From Polyangiaceae bacterium (lineage in GTDB: Bacteria; Myxococcota_A; Polyangia; Polyangiales; Polyangiaceae), in NCBI GenBank assembly GCA_020848455.1, contig JADLAB010000564.1, positions 1 through 35,728 of the forward strand: a DNA stretch of 35,728 nt, in the 5' to 3' direction. Shown one piece after another: positions 25,254-32,103 of this stretch. The position numbers and the translations under genes were made by a program. The number at the start of each line of letters is the position of its first letter. Position 1 is the first letter of the stretch. Under the pieces are notes generated by a model that was not told where the DNA came from, made no database searches, and worked only from the letters and a program-made list of their open reading frames with translations.

Positions 25254-26879
25254 ATGGGAATGGTGCATGGTGGGAGGCTGGTCTCGAAGGCGCTCGCGCG
25301 CCAGGGCGTGAAGCACCTGTTCACGCTGTGCGGCGGGCACATTCAGTCGATCTACGACGGTTGCCTCGACGACGGCATCGCCATCGTGGACACGCGCCAC
25401 GAGCAGACCGCCGGCCACGCGGCCGACGGCTACGCGCGCGTGACCGGGCGTCCCGGCGTGTGCGCCGTGACGGCGGGACCGGGCGTGACCGACGTGGTGA
25501 CGGCCGTCGCCAACGCGCAGCGCGCGAACGTGCCCATGGTGGTCATCGGCGGCGCCGGTCCGCGGGCGCTCGCCGACATGGGCTCGCTGCAGGACATGAA
25601 CCACCTCGAGCTGATGCGCTCCGTCACCAAGTGGAGCGTGTCGGTGCCTGCGACGGACCGGCTCGCCGAGTACGTCGACGCCGCGTTCCGGGTGGCGCAG
25701 GCGAACCTGCCGGGGCCGGTGTTCCTCGAGATGCCGCTCGACGTGCTGATGGGCTTCGCCGACGACGGCGCCGTCGCGACCGAGCCGCCTCCCGAGCCCG
25801 TGCGCCCCGCCGGCGGCGCGCGGGAGATCGAGCGCGCCGCCGCGCTCTGCGCCGCGGCCGAGCGGCCCGTGTTCATCGTCGGCAGCCAGCTGCGCTGGTC
25901 GCCGCAGAAGGAGGCGCTCCTCCGCTTCGCCGACGCCGTCGGGGCGCCCGTGTTCCTGAACGGCATGGCGCGGGGCGGGCTCCCGGTCGCTCACCCGGGC
26001 CTCATGAGCCGCGCGCGCAAGCACGCCCTCAAGCGCACCGACTGCTGCTTCGTGTTCGGCACGCCCTTCGACTTCCGGCTCAGCTACGGCCGGGCGGTCG
26101 CCGCCGGGGCCAAGGTGGTGCGCGTGGACCTCGACGCCACCGAGCTCGGGCGCAACCGCGCCGCCGATGTCGCCATCCACGGCGACACCGGGCTCGTGCT
26201 CGACCAGCTCCTCGCGATCCTCGGCAAGAAGGCCTGGCCCGCTTGGCTGGCGGAGCTGCGCGCGGTCGAGGACGCGTCGCGCGCGCAGATGGCGGCGGAG
26301 CTCGGCAGCGACGCGGACCCGCCCAACCCGCTGCGGGTGTGCGCCGAGCTCGACCGGCGCCTCCGCCCGAACGACATCGTCATCGGCGACGGCGGCGACT
26401 TCGTGGCGACGGCCGCCTACGTGCTCAAGCTCGAGTGGCCCCAGCTGTGGATGGACCCGGGCCCGCTCGGCACGCTGGGCGTCGGGCCCGGCTACGCCAT
26501 GGCGGCGCAGCTCGCGCGCCCGGAAGGCCGCGCGGTCCTCGTCTACGGCGACGGCAGCTTCGGCCTGCACGGGCTCGAGTTCGAGGCCATGGTGCGCCAG
26601 AACATCCCGGTCGTGGCGGTCATCGGCAACGACGCGGCCTGGACCCAGATCCGGCGGGGCCAGCTCGAGATCTACGGGGCGGCGCGCGCCCCGGCGACGT
26701 CGCTCGCCTACACGCGCTACGACCAGGTGGTCGAGGCCGTCGGCGGCTTCGGCGCCTGGGTCGAGCGGACGGCGGAGCTCGGGCCGGCGCTCGACGCCGC
26801 CTTCGCGAGCGGCCGGCCTGCGTGCGTCAACGTGAAGATCGCCGCGAGCGACTTCCGCAAGGGAGCCATGAGCGTCTGA
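25254..26879 (+). CDS. Thiamine-diphosphate enzyme, acetolactate synthase-like
   Basis: A 541-residue enzyme of the acetolactate synthase/2-hydroxyacyl-CoA lyase/oxalyl-CoA decarboxylase superfamily. The N-terminal pyrimidine-binding domain has the activating Glu50 in DTRHEQTAGHAADGYAR and the TAGPGVTD loop. The C-terminal pyrophosphate-binding domain has the motif GDGSFG (from 432), ending with GNDAAWTQI. The central domain has a Rossmann-like VFIVGSQL segment. It condenses or cleaves 2-oxo or 2-hydroxyacyl substrates. No small regulatory subunit gene is nearby, which argues against the biosynthetic IlvB role. MGMVHGGRLVSKALA is the expected N-terminus, supporting this ATG. The TGA at 26877 overlaps a 7-codon ORF leading to the next gene. 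Confidence 0.88.
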   Translation: MGMVHGGRLVSKALARQGVKHLFTLCGGHIQSIYDGCLDDGIAIVDTRHEQTAGHAADGYARVTGRPGVCAVTAGPGVTDVVTAVANAQRANVPMVVIGGAGPRALADMGSLQDMNHLELMRSVTKWSVSVPATDRLAEYVDAAFRVAQANLPGPVFLEMPLDVLMGFADDGAVATEPPPEPVRPAGGAREIERAAALCAAAERPVFIVGSQLRWSPQKEALLRFADAVGAPVFLNGMARGGLPVAHPGLMSRARKHALKRTDCCFVFGTPFDFRLSYGRAVAAGAKVVRVDLDATELGRNRAADVAIHGDTGLVLDQLLAILGKKAWPAWLAELRAVEDASRAQMAAELGSDADPPNPLRVCAELDRRLRPNDIVIGDGGDFVATAAYVLKLEWPQLWMDPGPLGTLGVGPGYAMAAQLARPEGRAVLVYGDGSFGLHGLEFEAMVRQNIPVVAVIGNDAAWTQIRRGQLEIYGAARAPATSLAYTRYDQVVEAVGGFGAWVERTAELGPALDAAFASGRPACVNVKIAASDFRKGAMSV

Positions 26880-26903
26880 TGTCGACCTCGGCCGGGGACT
26901 GAC

Positions 26904-27425
26904 GTGGAGCTGCGTTTCGTGGCACCGGAGCTGCGGCTCCTCGACGCGCTCGAGAGCGAGGTGCTCGCGTGCGCGGTGTGGAGCGACGAGCGGCCCGCCG
27001 AGGGCGTGGCCGGGCTCTGCGACTTCCGCCTCGCGGGCACGATCTCGCACCTGTTCCGGACGGGGTTCCTGTCGGGCGAGCGCGGTGAGGTGCTGCTCCT
27101 GCCCGGTCGGCCCAAGCTCGGCTTCGCGAAGGTGCTCCTGTTCGGCGCCGGCCCGCGGGCCAGCTTCGACGAGGGCGTGTTCCTCGAGGTGCTGCGCCGC
27201 ATGCTGCGCGCCATCGACGACCTCGCGGCGCGCATCGCGGTCGTCGAGCTGCCGGGGCGCACCGCCGATCTCGTCCCGGCCGAGCGCGCCGCCGACGCCC
27301 TGCTCGAGGCGGCGGGCCGCGGCCACGAGCACTCCGTCTGGACGCTGGTCGAGGACGCCGCCGCGCGCGCGCGCATCACGCAGCACACCATCGAGCAGCG
27401 TCGGCGCATCCGCCGCGCCCCGTGA
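26904..27425 (+). CDS. Stand-alone M17 leucyl aminopeptidase N-terminal-like (macro-fold) domain
   Basis: A 173-residue protein with a GTG start. It resembles the N-terminal domain of M17 leucyl aminopeptidases: ALESEVLACAVWSDERP, then AGTISHLFRTGFLSGERGEVLLL, then GFAKVLLFGAGPR, then a helix FLEVLRRMLRAIDDLA. The metal-binding catalytic domain of M17 is absent, so it is unlikely to be a peptidase. In the full-length family this domain helps in hexamer assembly and, in PepA, DNA binding. It follows the TPP enzyme gene after 24 nt and is presumably co-transcribed. Function is unknown. Confidence 0.7.
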   Translation: MELRFVAPELRLLDALESEVLACAVWSDERPAEGVAGLCDFRLAGTISHLFRTGFLSGERGEVLLLPGRPKLGFAKVLLFGAGPRASFDEGVFLEVLRRMLRAIDDLAARIAVVELPGRTADLVPAERAADALLEAAGRGHEHSVWTLVEDAAARARITQHTIEQRRRIRRAP

Positions 27426-27431
27426 GCCGAG

Positions 27432-27449
27432 GGCGCGCGCGGCCGCGCC
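27432..27449. terminator. Weak bidirectional hairpin between convergent genes
   Basis: GGCGCG and CGCGCC, 6 nt apart, lie between the convergent gene ends at 27425 and 27451. The stem is short and has no T tract, so this is only a candidate. Confidence 0.25.
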
Positions 27450-27450
27450 G

Positions 27451-28905
27451 CTACGAGGCGACCGAGCTGTGCACGAAGTGGGCTCGCACCTCGGGCTTGC
27501 TCCAGGCCTCGAGCACGGCGCGCACCGCGGCGTCGCCACGCCCGAGCGCCGCGAACAGCCAGTCCTGCAGCCCCTTGTGGAGCGCGCACGCGAAGCTCTC
27601 GCGCATGCGACCGAAGATGCTGCCCTGCAGCGCGTAGCTCTGCTCCGGCTCGACGCCGCAGTACGGCGCGTAGGGGCACGCCGCGCAGTCGGGCTGCGCC
27701 TCGCGGATGGAGGCGAACAGCAGCGCGCGCACGGTCTCGTGGGTCATGAGCTCGCGATAGCGCGTGACCGCGACGTCGCCGAGCTGGAAGAAATCGTCGC
27801 CGCGATCGCGCAGCCGGCGACCGGTGTCGCTCGTGTAGATGCGGCCGTCGCAGTCGTAGGCGAGCGTGCCGACGGCGCTGGCGGCGGGCGAGCGGATGGC
27901 GACCTCGCTCGGGGCCTCGCCGAGGAGGATCTGGCGCAGGAACAGCGCGGCGTGGCGCTCACGCGGGCCGGACCCCGCGAGGCCGAGCCCGAGGGCGCGC
28001 TCGAGCGCTGCCCGGTGAAAGTCGAGGTAACCGCCGCGCGGGTCGAGCCCCTCGGGCGGCGCGAGCGCGAAGCTCCGACAGCCGAGCGCCGCGAGCGCGT
28101 CGACCAGGGCTGCGCCCGAGGCCGCGCCGGCGACCCACGCGGTCGGCGGCGCCACGAGCTCCACCTCGACGTGGTAGAGCGCCGGATCGAGACCGAGCCC
28201 GCGGTAGCGCTCGTGCACGCGCGCGACGTCGCGGGCGAAGAGGGTGCGCGCCGCCTCGCGCTCGGCACCGCCGCCGGGCGCGAAGAGCGTCGCGTCGAGC
28301 CGCGCCACGATGCGCATGCGCCGCGCCACCACGAAATCGAGGTCGGCGTCCGCGATGCCCGCGAGCCCGGTCAGGAGCACGAGCTCGAGCGCCTTGCCGT
28401 AGGCGCGGTTCTTCTCGAGCGCGTGGTCGACGAGGTGTCGGACGACCGGCATGGCGGCGAGCGGCTCGCCGCCGGCCAGCGCGAGGGTGAGCTCGGGGCT
28501 CGTCGAGCGCAGCGCGAAGTCGACGACCTGCTCCGCGGTGCTCGCGGTCATGTCCGCCGGCGTCTCGCGCGCGGGCTCGCTCGCGGCGGGCGCGCCGCCG
28601 CGGCGCGTGACCACGACGAGGTGGTGGCTCGGCCCGTGCTCGACGAAGCGCCGCCGGCGCCAGAAGCCCGCGACTGCCTCGGCCAGGTCGAGCTCGCTCC
28701 GCACGAGACGGCGCGTGGCGAGCTTGTTCCAGAGCTCGCTGCCGCGCTCGAGCGCCCCCTGCCGCAGCGCGCCGAGCTCGGCCTCGGTCACGAACGCCCA
28801 GTCGCCGAAGGGGCTGGTGAGCAGGATCTCCTCGCCCACGCGCCGCTGGTTCACCGGCACGAGCTCGGCGGGGGCCACCGGTCGCCCGAGCTCACGGAGC
28901 CGCAT
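27451..28905 (-). CDS. hxsB: HxsB-like protein lacking radical SAM cysteines
   Basis: A 484-residue homologue, as I read it, of HxsB, one of the radical SAM maturases of the His-Xaa-Ser system. Family-like features are an N-terminal FGDWAFVTEAELGALRQG region, FVEHGPSHHLVVVT, then STSPELTLALAGGEPL (GGEP 145-148), AYDCDGRIYTSD, FFQLGDV, and the C-terminal cluster CAACPYAPYC (Cys407, 410, 416). The 4Fe-4S motif CX3CX2C expected after VVVT is gone; residues 101-110 read RRGGAPAASE with no Cys at all. The reading frame is intact through the region. It is probably a catalytically dead scaffold or peptide-binding subunit. A strong AGGAGG 5 nt before the ATG fixes the start. It overlaps the previous gene by 14 nt and is last in the operon. 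Confidence 0.8.
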   Translation of the reverse strand: MRLRELGRPVAPAELVPVNQRRVGEEILLTSPFGDWAFVTEAELGALRQGALERGSELWNKLATRRLVRSELDLAEAVAGFWRRRRFVEHGPSHHLVVVTRRGGAPAASEPARETPADMTASTAEQVVDFALRSTSPELTLALAGGEPLAAMPVVRHLVDHALEKNRAYGKALELVLLTGLAGIADADLDFVVARRMRIVARLDATLFAPGGGAEREAARTLFARDVARVHERYRGLGLDPALYHVEVELVAPPTAWVAGAASGAALVDALAALGCRSFALAPPEGLDPRGGYLDFHRAALERALGLGLAGSGPRERHAALFLRQILLGEAPSEVAIRSPAASAVGTLAYDCDGRIYTSDTGRRLRDRGDDFFQLGDVAVTRYRELMTHETVRALLFASIREAQPDCAACPYAPYCGVEPEQSYALQGSIFGRMRESFACALHKGLQDWLFAALGRGDAAVRAVLEAWSKPEVRAHFVHSSVAS

Positions 28906-29206
28906 CGCCGCCTCCTGCCGCGCCGCCCGCGGCGGCGCCGGCCGTGGCCGCCGCGCCCTCCGCGGCCGGGCCCGCGCCCGCGTCGCCGCGCAGCCGCCGC
29001 TCGATGGTCTTGCCGAGCGCGAAGTTGTCGAGCTCGCTCGCCACCGTCGCCTCGTCTACCTCGCCGCCCGCGGCGACCGTGACCCGCACGAGCCAGCGAC
29101 CGGGCAGCTGCTCCTGCGCGATCGTCGCGAAGTCCGCGAAGGTCTTCGCCGCCTCGTCCACGGCGAAGCCGTCATAGAGCTCGGCGTCGAAGCTGAGCTC
29201 GATCAC
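28892..29206 (-). CDS. Second HxsD-like small protein
   Basis: A 104-residue protein with a GTG start that overlaps the previous stop (GTGA). Its first 75 residues follow the same layout as the preceding HxsD-like protein: IELSFDAELYDGFAVDEAAKT, a helix with FADFATIAQE, a strand GRWLVRVTV, and SELDNFALGKTI, matching the EF-E-NELLGQ region of the neighbour. I therefore read it as a diverged paralogue. The last 25 residues are low-complexity Ala/Gly. HxsD-like proteins are small partners of the Hxs maturases; binding of the precursor or of the enzyme is plausible. The next gene begins inside its end. Confidence 0.6.
   Translation of the reverse strand: MIELSFDAELYDGFAVDEAAKTFADFATIAQEQLPGRWLVRVTVAAGGEVDEATVASELDNFALGKTIERRLRGDAGAGPAAEGAAATAGAAAGGAAGGGDAAP
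28911..28916 (-). promoter_or_regulatory. Strong ribosome binding site of the HxsB-like gene
   Basis: AGGAGG on the minus strand, 5 nt from the ATG at 28905. It lies within the coding end of the upstream gene and decides the start. Confidence 0.75.
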
Positions 29207-29718
29207 TTCTCGGCCTCCGGCGCGGGTGTGCTCCCGGGCTCGGCCGGCGCCTCGGCCGGCGCCTCGGCCGGCGCCTCGGCGGCGGCGGCGGCGGCCGGCT
29301 CGGCCGGCGCCTTCTTCTTGTACTTCTCCTCCCAGCTCATCGCGAGGCCGAGCGGATCCTCGAAGGCCGTGTCGGCGCCGATGTCCATGTCGAACAGCTC
29401 GTCGAGCCCCGGCGGACCCGCGGCGCCCGTGACGGCGCGCGAGGCGATCGCCTCGAAGAGCGCCCGGTGGTTCTGCGCGATCTGGACCCGCCAGGCCTGA
29501 CCGAGCAGCTCGTTCTCGAACTCGCCCGCAAAGGCCGCGCCGTCGGCGTCGGGCGCCTTCGGCCGCAGCCGCACGCGCAACCGCCCGGGCGCGGCCCGAT
29601 CGAGGTGCACGTAGCACCGGTCGATGAACACGTACGCCGCGCCGTACACGGCCTCGAGCGGGTACAGCCCCTCTTCGAGCTCGAGCTCCACCGTGCCTCC
29701 CGTCTGCGCCTCATCCAT
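29203..29718 (-). CDS. hxsD: HxsD-like protein with C-terminal extension
   Basis: A 171-residue protein whose first 100 residues match the HxsD pattern as I know it: VELELEEGLYPLEAVYGAAY, a strand IDRCYVHLD, RLRVRLRPKAP, and a FAGEFENELLGQAWRVQIAQ stretch followed by a helix. HxsD is a short protein always found with HxsB and HxsC. Here it carries an extra 70 residues: an acidic DELFDMDIGADTAFEDP, KYKKK, and an AEAP repeat tail. The tail is encoded by a 12-nt triplication (29239-29274). It is followed by a related shorter gene. The ATG at 29718 is 68 nt after the previous gene's stop. Confidence 0.72.
   Translation of the reverse strand: MDEAQTGGTVELELEEGLYPLEAVYGAAYVFIDRCYVHLDRAAPGRLRVRLRPKAPDADGAAFAGEFENELLGQAWRVQIAQNHRALFEAIASRAVTGAAGPPGLDELFDMDIGADTAFEDPLGLAMSWEEKYKKKAPAEPAAAAAAEAPAEAPAEAPAEPGSTPAPEAEK
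29239..29274 (-). repeat. 12-nt tandem repeat x3 in the HxsD-like tail
   Basis: The unit ctcggccggcgc occurs three times, encoding AEAP repeats at the C-terminus of the HxsD-like protein. Copy number could vary by slippage. Confidence 0.85.
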
Positions 29719-29786
29719 GACCACGCATCTTGCCCGAGCGCAGGCGTCGGTCAACCGTGAAGGCGCACGGTGGTGCGCGCGCGCGG

Positions 29787-30767
29787 TCAGCCGGCCGGGT
29801 CGGGCTCGCTCCGGATGCGCCGCACGATGCGCTCCTTCGACACGAAGACGGGCGCGAGCTCCGCGAGGTCGTACCAGGCGCCGAGCTCGAACAGCCCGCC
29901 GCAGATGGAGTCGAGGCTGCACTGGCGGCACACGTCCGCCTTGGCGTGGCGGAAGTCCGTCTGCCGCACCGTGCCCTTGTCGTCGAGGAAGTGCACGATG
30001 CGCTCCTCGGCCTTGACGATCTTGCGCGTCTCGGTGGACGCGTGCGCGTGCTCCGTCATGAAGCACAGCGGCACGCGCTCGGCCCGGAAGGACAGGCCGC
30101 GCTCGGTCAGCAGGCGCATCGCGCGCCCCAGCGACAGCTCGAAGTCGCGCAGCCGATGCGCGGTGTCGCGGTTCGTCTCCGCACGGCCCATCGAGGGGTC
30201 GAGGTTGTTCCACACGAAGTGGCGCACGATCGGGTGCCGCTCGGTGAAGTAGCGCACGTTCGCGTCGAGGTGGTCGGCGTTGAAGGCGTTGATCACGGTG
30301 TTGATGTTGACCGTGACGCCGAGCCCGCCCGCGGCGCGATCCTCGCGGTCCACCGTGGCCAGGTTGTCGAGGGCCTCCTCGGCGCGCGCAAAGCTGCCGC
30401 GCACGCCGGTGAGAAAGTCCTCGAGCTCGGCGCGGTGGCTGTGGATCGAGACGTGGTAGTGGCGCAGGCCCGCCGCGACGAAGGCCCGTGCCGTGTCGAG
30501 CTCCGCCACCTTGGTGCCGTTCGTGATCATGCGCGGGTGCAGATCGCGCGCCAGCGCGGCGCGCGTCACCTCGACGACGATCGGCGACAGCGAGGGCTCG
30601 CCCCCCGTGAGGATGACCCCGAAGTAGCCGCGGGCCCGGAAATCGTCGAGCTGGCGCGTCGCCGTCTCGAGGTCGAGCATGTACGGCGTCTCGGGGTTGG
30701 AGCAGAAGCGGCAGTACTGGTTGCAGTGCCGCACGAGCTGCATGTAGCCGAGGTTCGCCACGCCCAC
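29787..30767 (-). CDS. Radical SAM enzyme with C-terminal CX2CX5C, Hxs locus
   Basis: A 326-residue radical SAM protein. The 4Fe-4S site is intact (CNQYCRFC, Cys15, 19, 22) and the GGEP motif (55-58) binds S-adenosylmethionine. The remainder is a partial TIM barrel with HYHVSIHSHRAELEDF and VNINTVINAFNADH. The C-terminus has CRQCSLDSIC (Cys280, 283, 289), a spacing identical to that in the HxsB-like protein, suggesting an auxiliary cluster or a twitch-like fold. It is a likely maturase of the SHG-repeat precursor; whether it corresponds to HxsC is uncertain. Start: GTG at 30767 directly after an in-frame TAG, or ATG at 30743. Confidence 0.85.
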   Translation of the reverse strand: MGVANLGYMQLVRHCNQYCRFCSNPETPYMLDLETATRQLDDFRARGYFGVILTGGEPSLSPIVVEVTRAALARDLHPRMITNGTKVAELDTARAFVAAGLRHYHVSIHSHRAELEDFLTGVRGSFARAEEALDNLATVDREDRAAGGLGVTVNINTVINAFNADHLDANVRYFTERHPIVRHFVWNNLDPSMGRAETNRDTAHRLRDFELSLGRAMRLLTERGLSFRAERVPLCFMTEHAHASTETRKIVKAEERIVHFLDDKGTVRQTDFRHAKADVCRQCSLDSICGGLFELGAWYDLAELAPVFVSKERIVRRIRSEPDPAG

Positions 30768-30806
30768 CCAGTCTAGCCCGGGCGCGGGCCCGGTCGAGCG
30801 CCGCGC

Positions 30807-31727
30807 TCAGCCCTTCGGGGGCGGCGGCTTCTGCGCCTCCGCCTCGGCGTCGCCGAACAGCCCGGGGAAGATGCGGCGCAGCTCCTCGCCGCTGCGTCGT
30901 GCCGGGCCGCGCTCCTCGGCGCGCGCGGGCAGCGGCTTGGCGAGCGGCAGGCGCCGCGGCGCAGCGCCCGAGGCAGGCGTCTCGTGCGACCCGCCCGCGA
31001 GCTCGGCCGCGGCGGGCTCGACGATGCCGATGCCGGCGTGGGGCGCGCCTTCGCCCGGTGTGTGGGCGGCGTCGTAGAGCGGCAGGTCGAGCAGACGCGC
31101 CTCGTCGCGGGCCGCCTCGAGGTACGGCGCGACGATCTCTTCGTTCGGGATCACCCGGTCGGCCGCGGCGGCCGCGTGCCCGTGGCGCTCGGCGCGCGCC
31201 AGGTAGAGCGAGCGTGCGCCGAGGTGCCGCGCGAGCCGTACGAGCTCGGCGAGGTGGCGGAAGCTCGAGCGCGTCACCACGGTCGTGAGCGCGAAGGGCA
31301 CGCCGAGCGCGCGCGCGTGTCGCAGCCCCTGCACCGTCTGCGCGAAGCTGCCCGGCGTGCTCGTGTGGTAGTCGTGCATCGCGGCGCTCTGCCCCTGCAG
31401 GCTCACCTCGAGCCCGAGCGCCGGGCTCGCCGCGGCGAGGCTGCGCGCGTACGCGAGGTAGGCGAGCCGGCGCCCGTTCGTCTGGACGAGCAGAGGAGCG
31501 GCCCCGCGGCGCGCGGCCTCGGCTAGCCACCGAGGCAGGGCCTCGTGCAGCGTGGGCTCGCCGCCCACGAAGGCGGCGGGCTCGTCCGCGCGGAGCGCCT
31601 CGAGCGCCGCCTCGACGCGAGCGGCGAGAGCGTCGGCCGGATCGTCCCCGGCCCGTGCCCCGAGCGACCCCTGCGCGCAGAACACGCAGCGGTTGTTGCA
31701 GACGAAGCCTAGCTCGATGCGCTGCAC
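30807..31727 (-). CDS. Radical SAM enzyme without auxiliary cluster, Hxs locus
   Basis: A 306-residue radical SAM protein with a GTG start. The catalytic cluster motif CNNRCVFC lies at residues 10-17 (Cys10, 14, 17), with GGEP at 55-58 and then LLVQTNGRRL. These are the only three cysteines, so no auxiliary 4Fe-4S cluster can form, unlike its neighbour. The C-terminal third, beyond residue 200, is Ala/Glu/Pro-rich and has little fold information. It is predicted to use S-adenosylmethionine radical chemistry on the repeat peptide, or to act with the neighbouring radical SAM protein. No clear Shine-Dalgarno precedes the GTG. It is 78 nt downstream of the precursor gene, with a hairpin between. 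Confidence 0.85.
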   Translation of the reverse strand: MQRIELGFVCNNRCVFCAQGSLGARAGDDPADALAARVEAALEALRADEPAAFVGGEPTLHEALPRWLAEAARRGAAPLLVQTNGRRLAYLAYARSLAAASPALGLEVSLQGQSAAMHDYHTSTPGSFAQTVQGLRHARALGVPFALTTVVTRSSFRHLAELVRLARHLGARSLYLARAERHGHAAAAADRVIPNEEIVAPYLEAARDEARLLDLPLYDAAHTPGEGAPHAGIGIVEPAAAELAGGSHETPASGAAPRRLPLAKPLPARAEERGPARRSGEELRRIFPGLFGDAEAEAQKPPPPKG

Positions 31728-31754
31728 GGAGGGGCTCGGCGGAGGCGGGGCGCA

Positions 31755-31777
31755 CGCGCGCGGCGGTCGGGCGCGCG
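31755..31777 (-). terminator. Hairpin between the precursor and maturase genes
   Basis: The inverted repeat cgcgcgc-9 nt-gcgcgcg lies between the precursor stop (31806) and the first radical SAM start (31727). It lacks a T tract. Such hairpins often reduce read-through so the precursor is made in excess over enzymes. Confidence 0.35.
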
Positions 31778-31805
31778 GTCGCCGCGGCCGGCGAGTGCGC
31801 CGCTG

Positions 31806-32078
31806 CTACCAGCTGCCGTGCGAGCCGTGGCTGCCGTGCGAGCCGTGGCTGCCATGCGAGCCGTGGCTGCCGTGCGAGCCGTGGCTGCCGTGCGAGCCGT
31901 GGCTGCCGTGCGAGCCGTGCGAGCAGTGCTGCGCAGGAATGACCCCGCCACCGTCGGGCGAGACGTCGCCGTGCTCGGCGTTGTCGAGGGCCTTCTTGCT
32001 CATCGCGCCTTCGGTGCGCGACAGCATGCCACCGGCGCTGCGCTTGAAAGAGGGAAGCTTCTTGTTCTCCGCCGACAT
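31806..32078 (-). CDS. hxsA: HxsA-like His-Gly-Ser repeat precursor peptide
   Basis: A 90-residue predicted RiPP precursor. Residues 1-51 are a charged leader with no signal peptide (MSAENKKLPSFKRSAGG...), including PDGGGVIP and then Gln-His. Cys52 follows, then twelve perfect Ser-His-Gly triplets and a terminal Ser-Trp. Read in the other register, this gives His-Gly-Ser repeats, the His-Xaa-Ser signature of HxsA. Each His or Ser could be a radical SAM modification site. Translation is favoured by GGAGGAG 6 nt before the ATG, the best ribosome site in the window. The tail DNA alternates AGC and TCG serine codons, giving an 18-bp period. Radical SAM and HxsD-like genes follow on the same strand. 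Confidence 0.88.
   Translation of the reverse strand: MSAENKKLPSFKRSAGGMLSRTEGAMSKKALDNAEHGDVSPDGGGVIPAQHCSHGSHGSHGSHGSHGSHGSHGSHGSHGSHGSHGSHGSW
31815..31922 (-). repeat. Tandem repeat encoding 12 SHG triplets
   Basis: 108 nt of 9-nt units, mostly arranged as 18-bp pairs with alternating serine codons (AGC/TCG). One His codon is CAT instead of CAC. It is a coding repeat, not a CRISPR: there are no spacers. Confidence 0.92.
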
Positions 32079-32084
32079 CGTCTG

Positions 32085-32091
32085 CTCCTCC
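32085..32091 (-). promoter_or_regulatory. Strong ribosome binding site of the precursor gene
   Basis: GGAGGAG on the minus strand, 6 nt from the ATG at 32078, near-ideal spacing and sequence. Confidence 0.75.
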
Positions 32092-32103
32092 GCAATGCGC
32101 CGT

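Noticed and set aside
26879-26902. Seven-codon ORF (ATG overlapping the TPP enzyme stop)
   Set aside because: Too short and in a different frame from both neighbours; probably chance, though it might couple translation.
31809-31925. CRISPR-like or minisatellite array
   Set aside because: The repeat is continuous, in frame and without spacers; it encodes the SHG triplets of the precursor.
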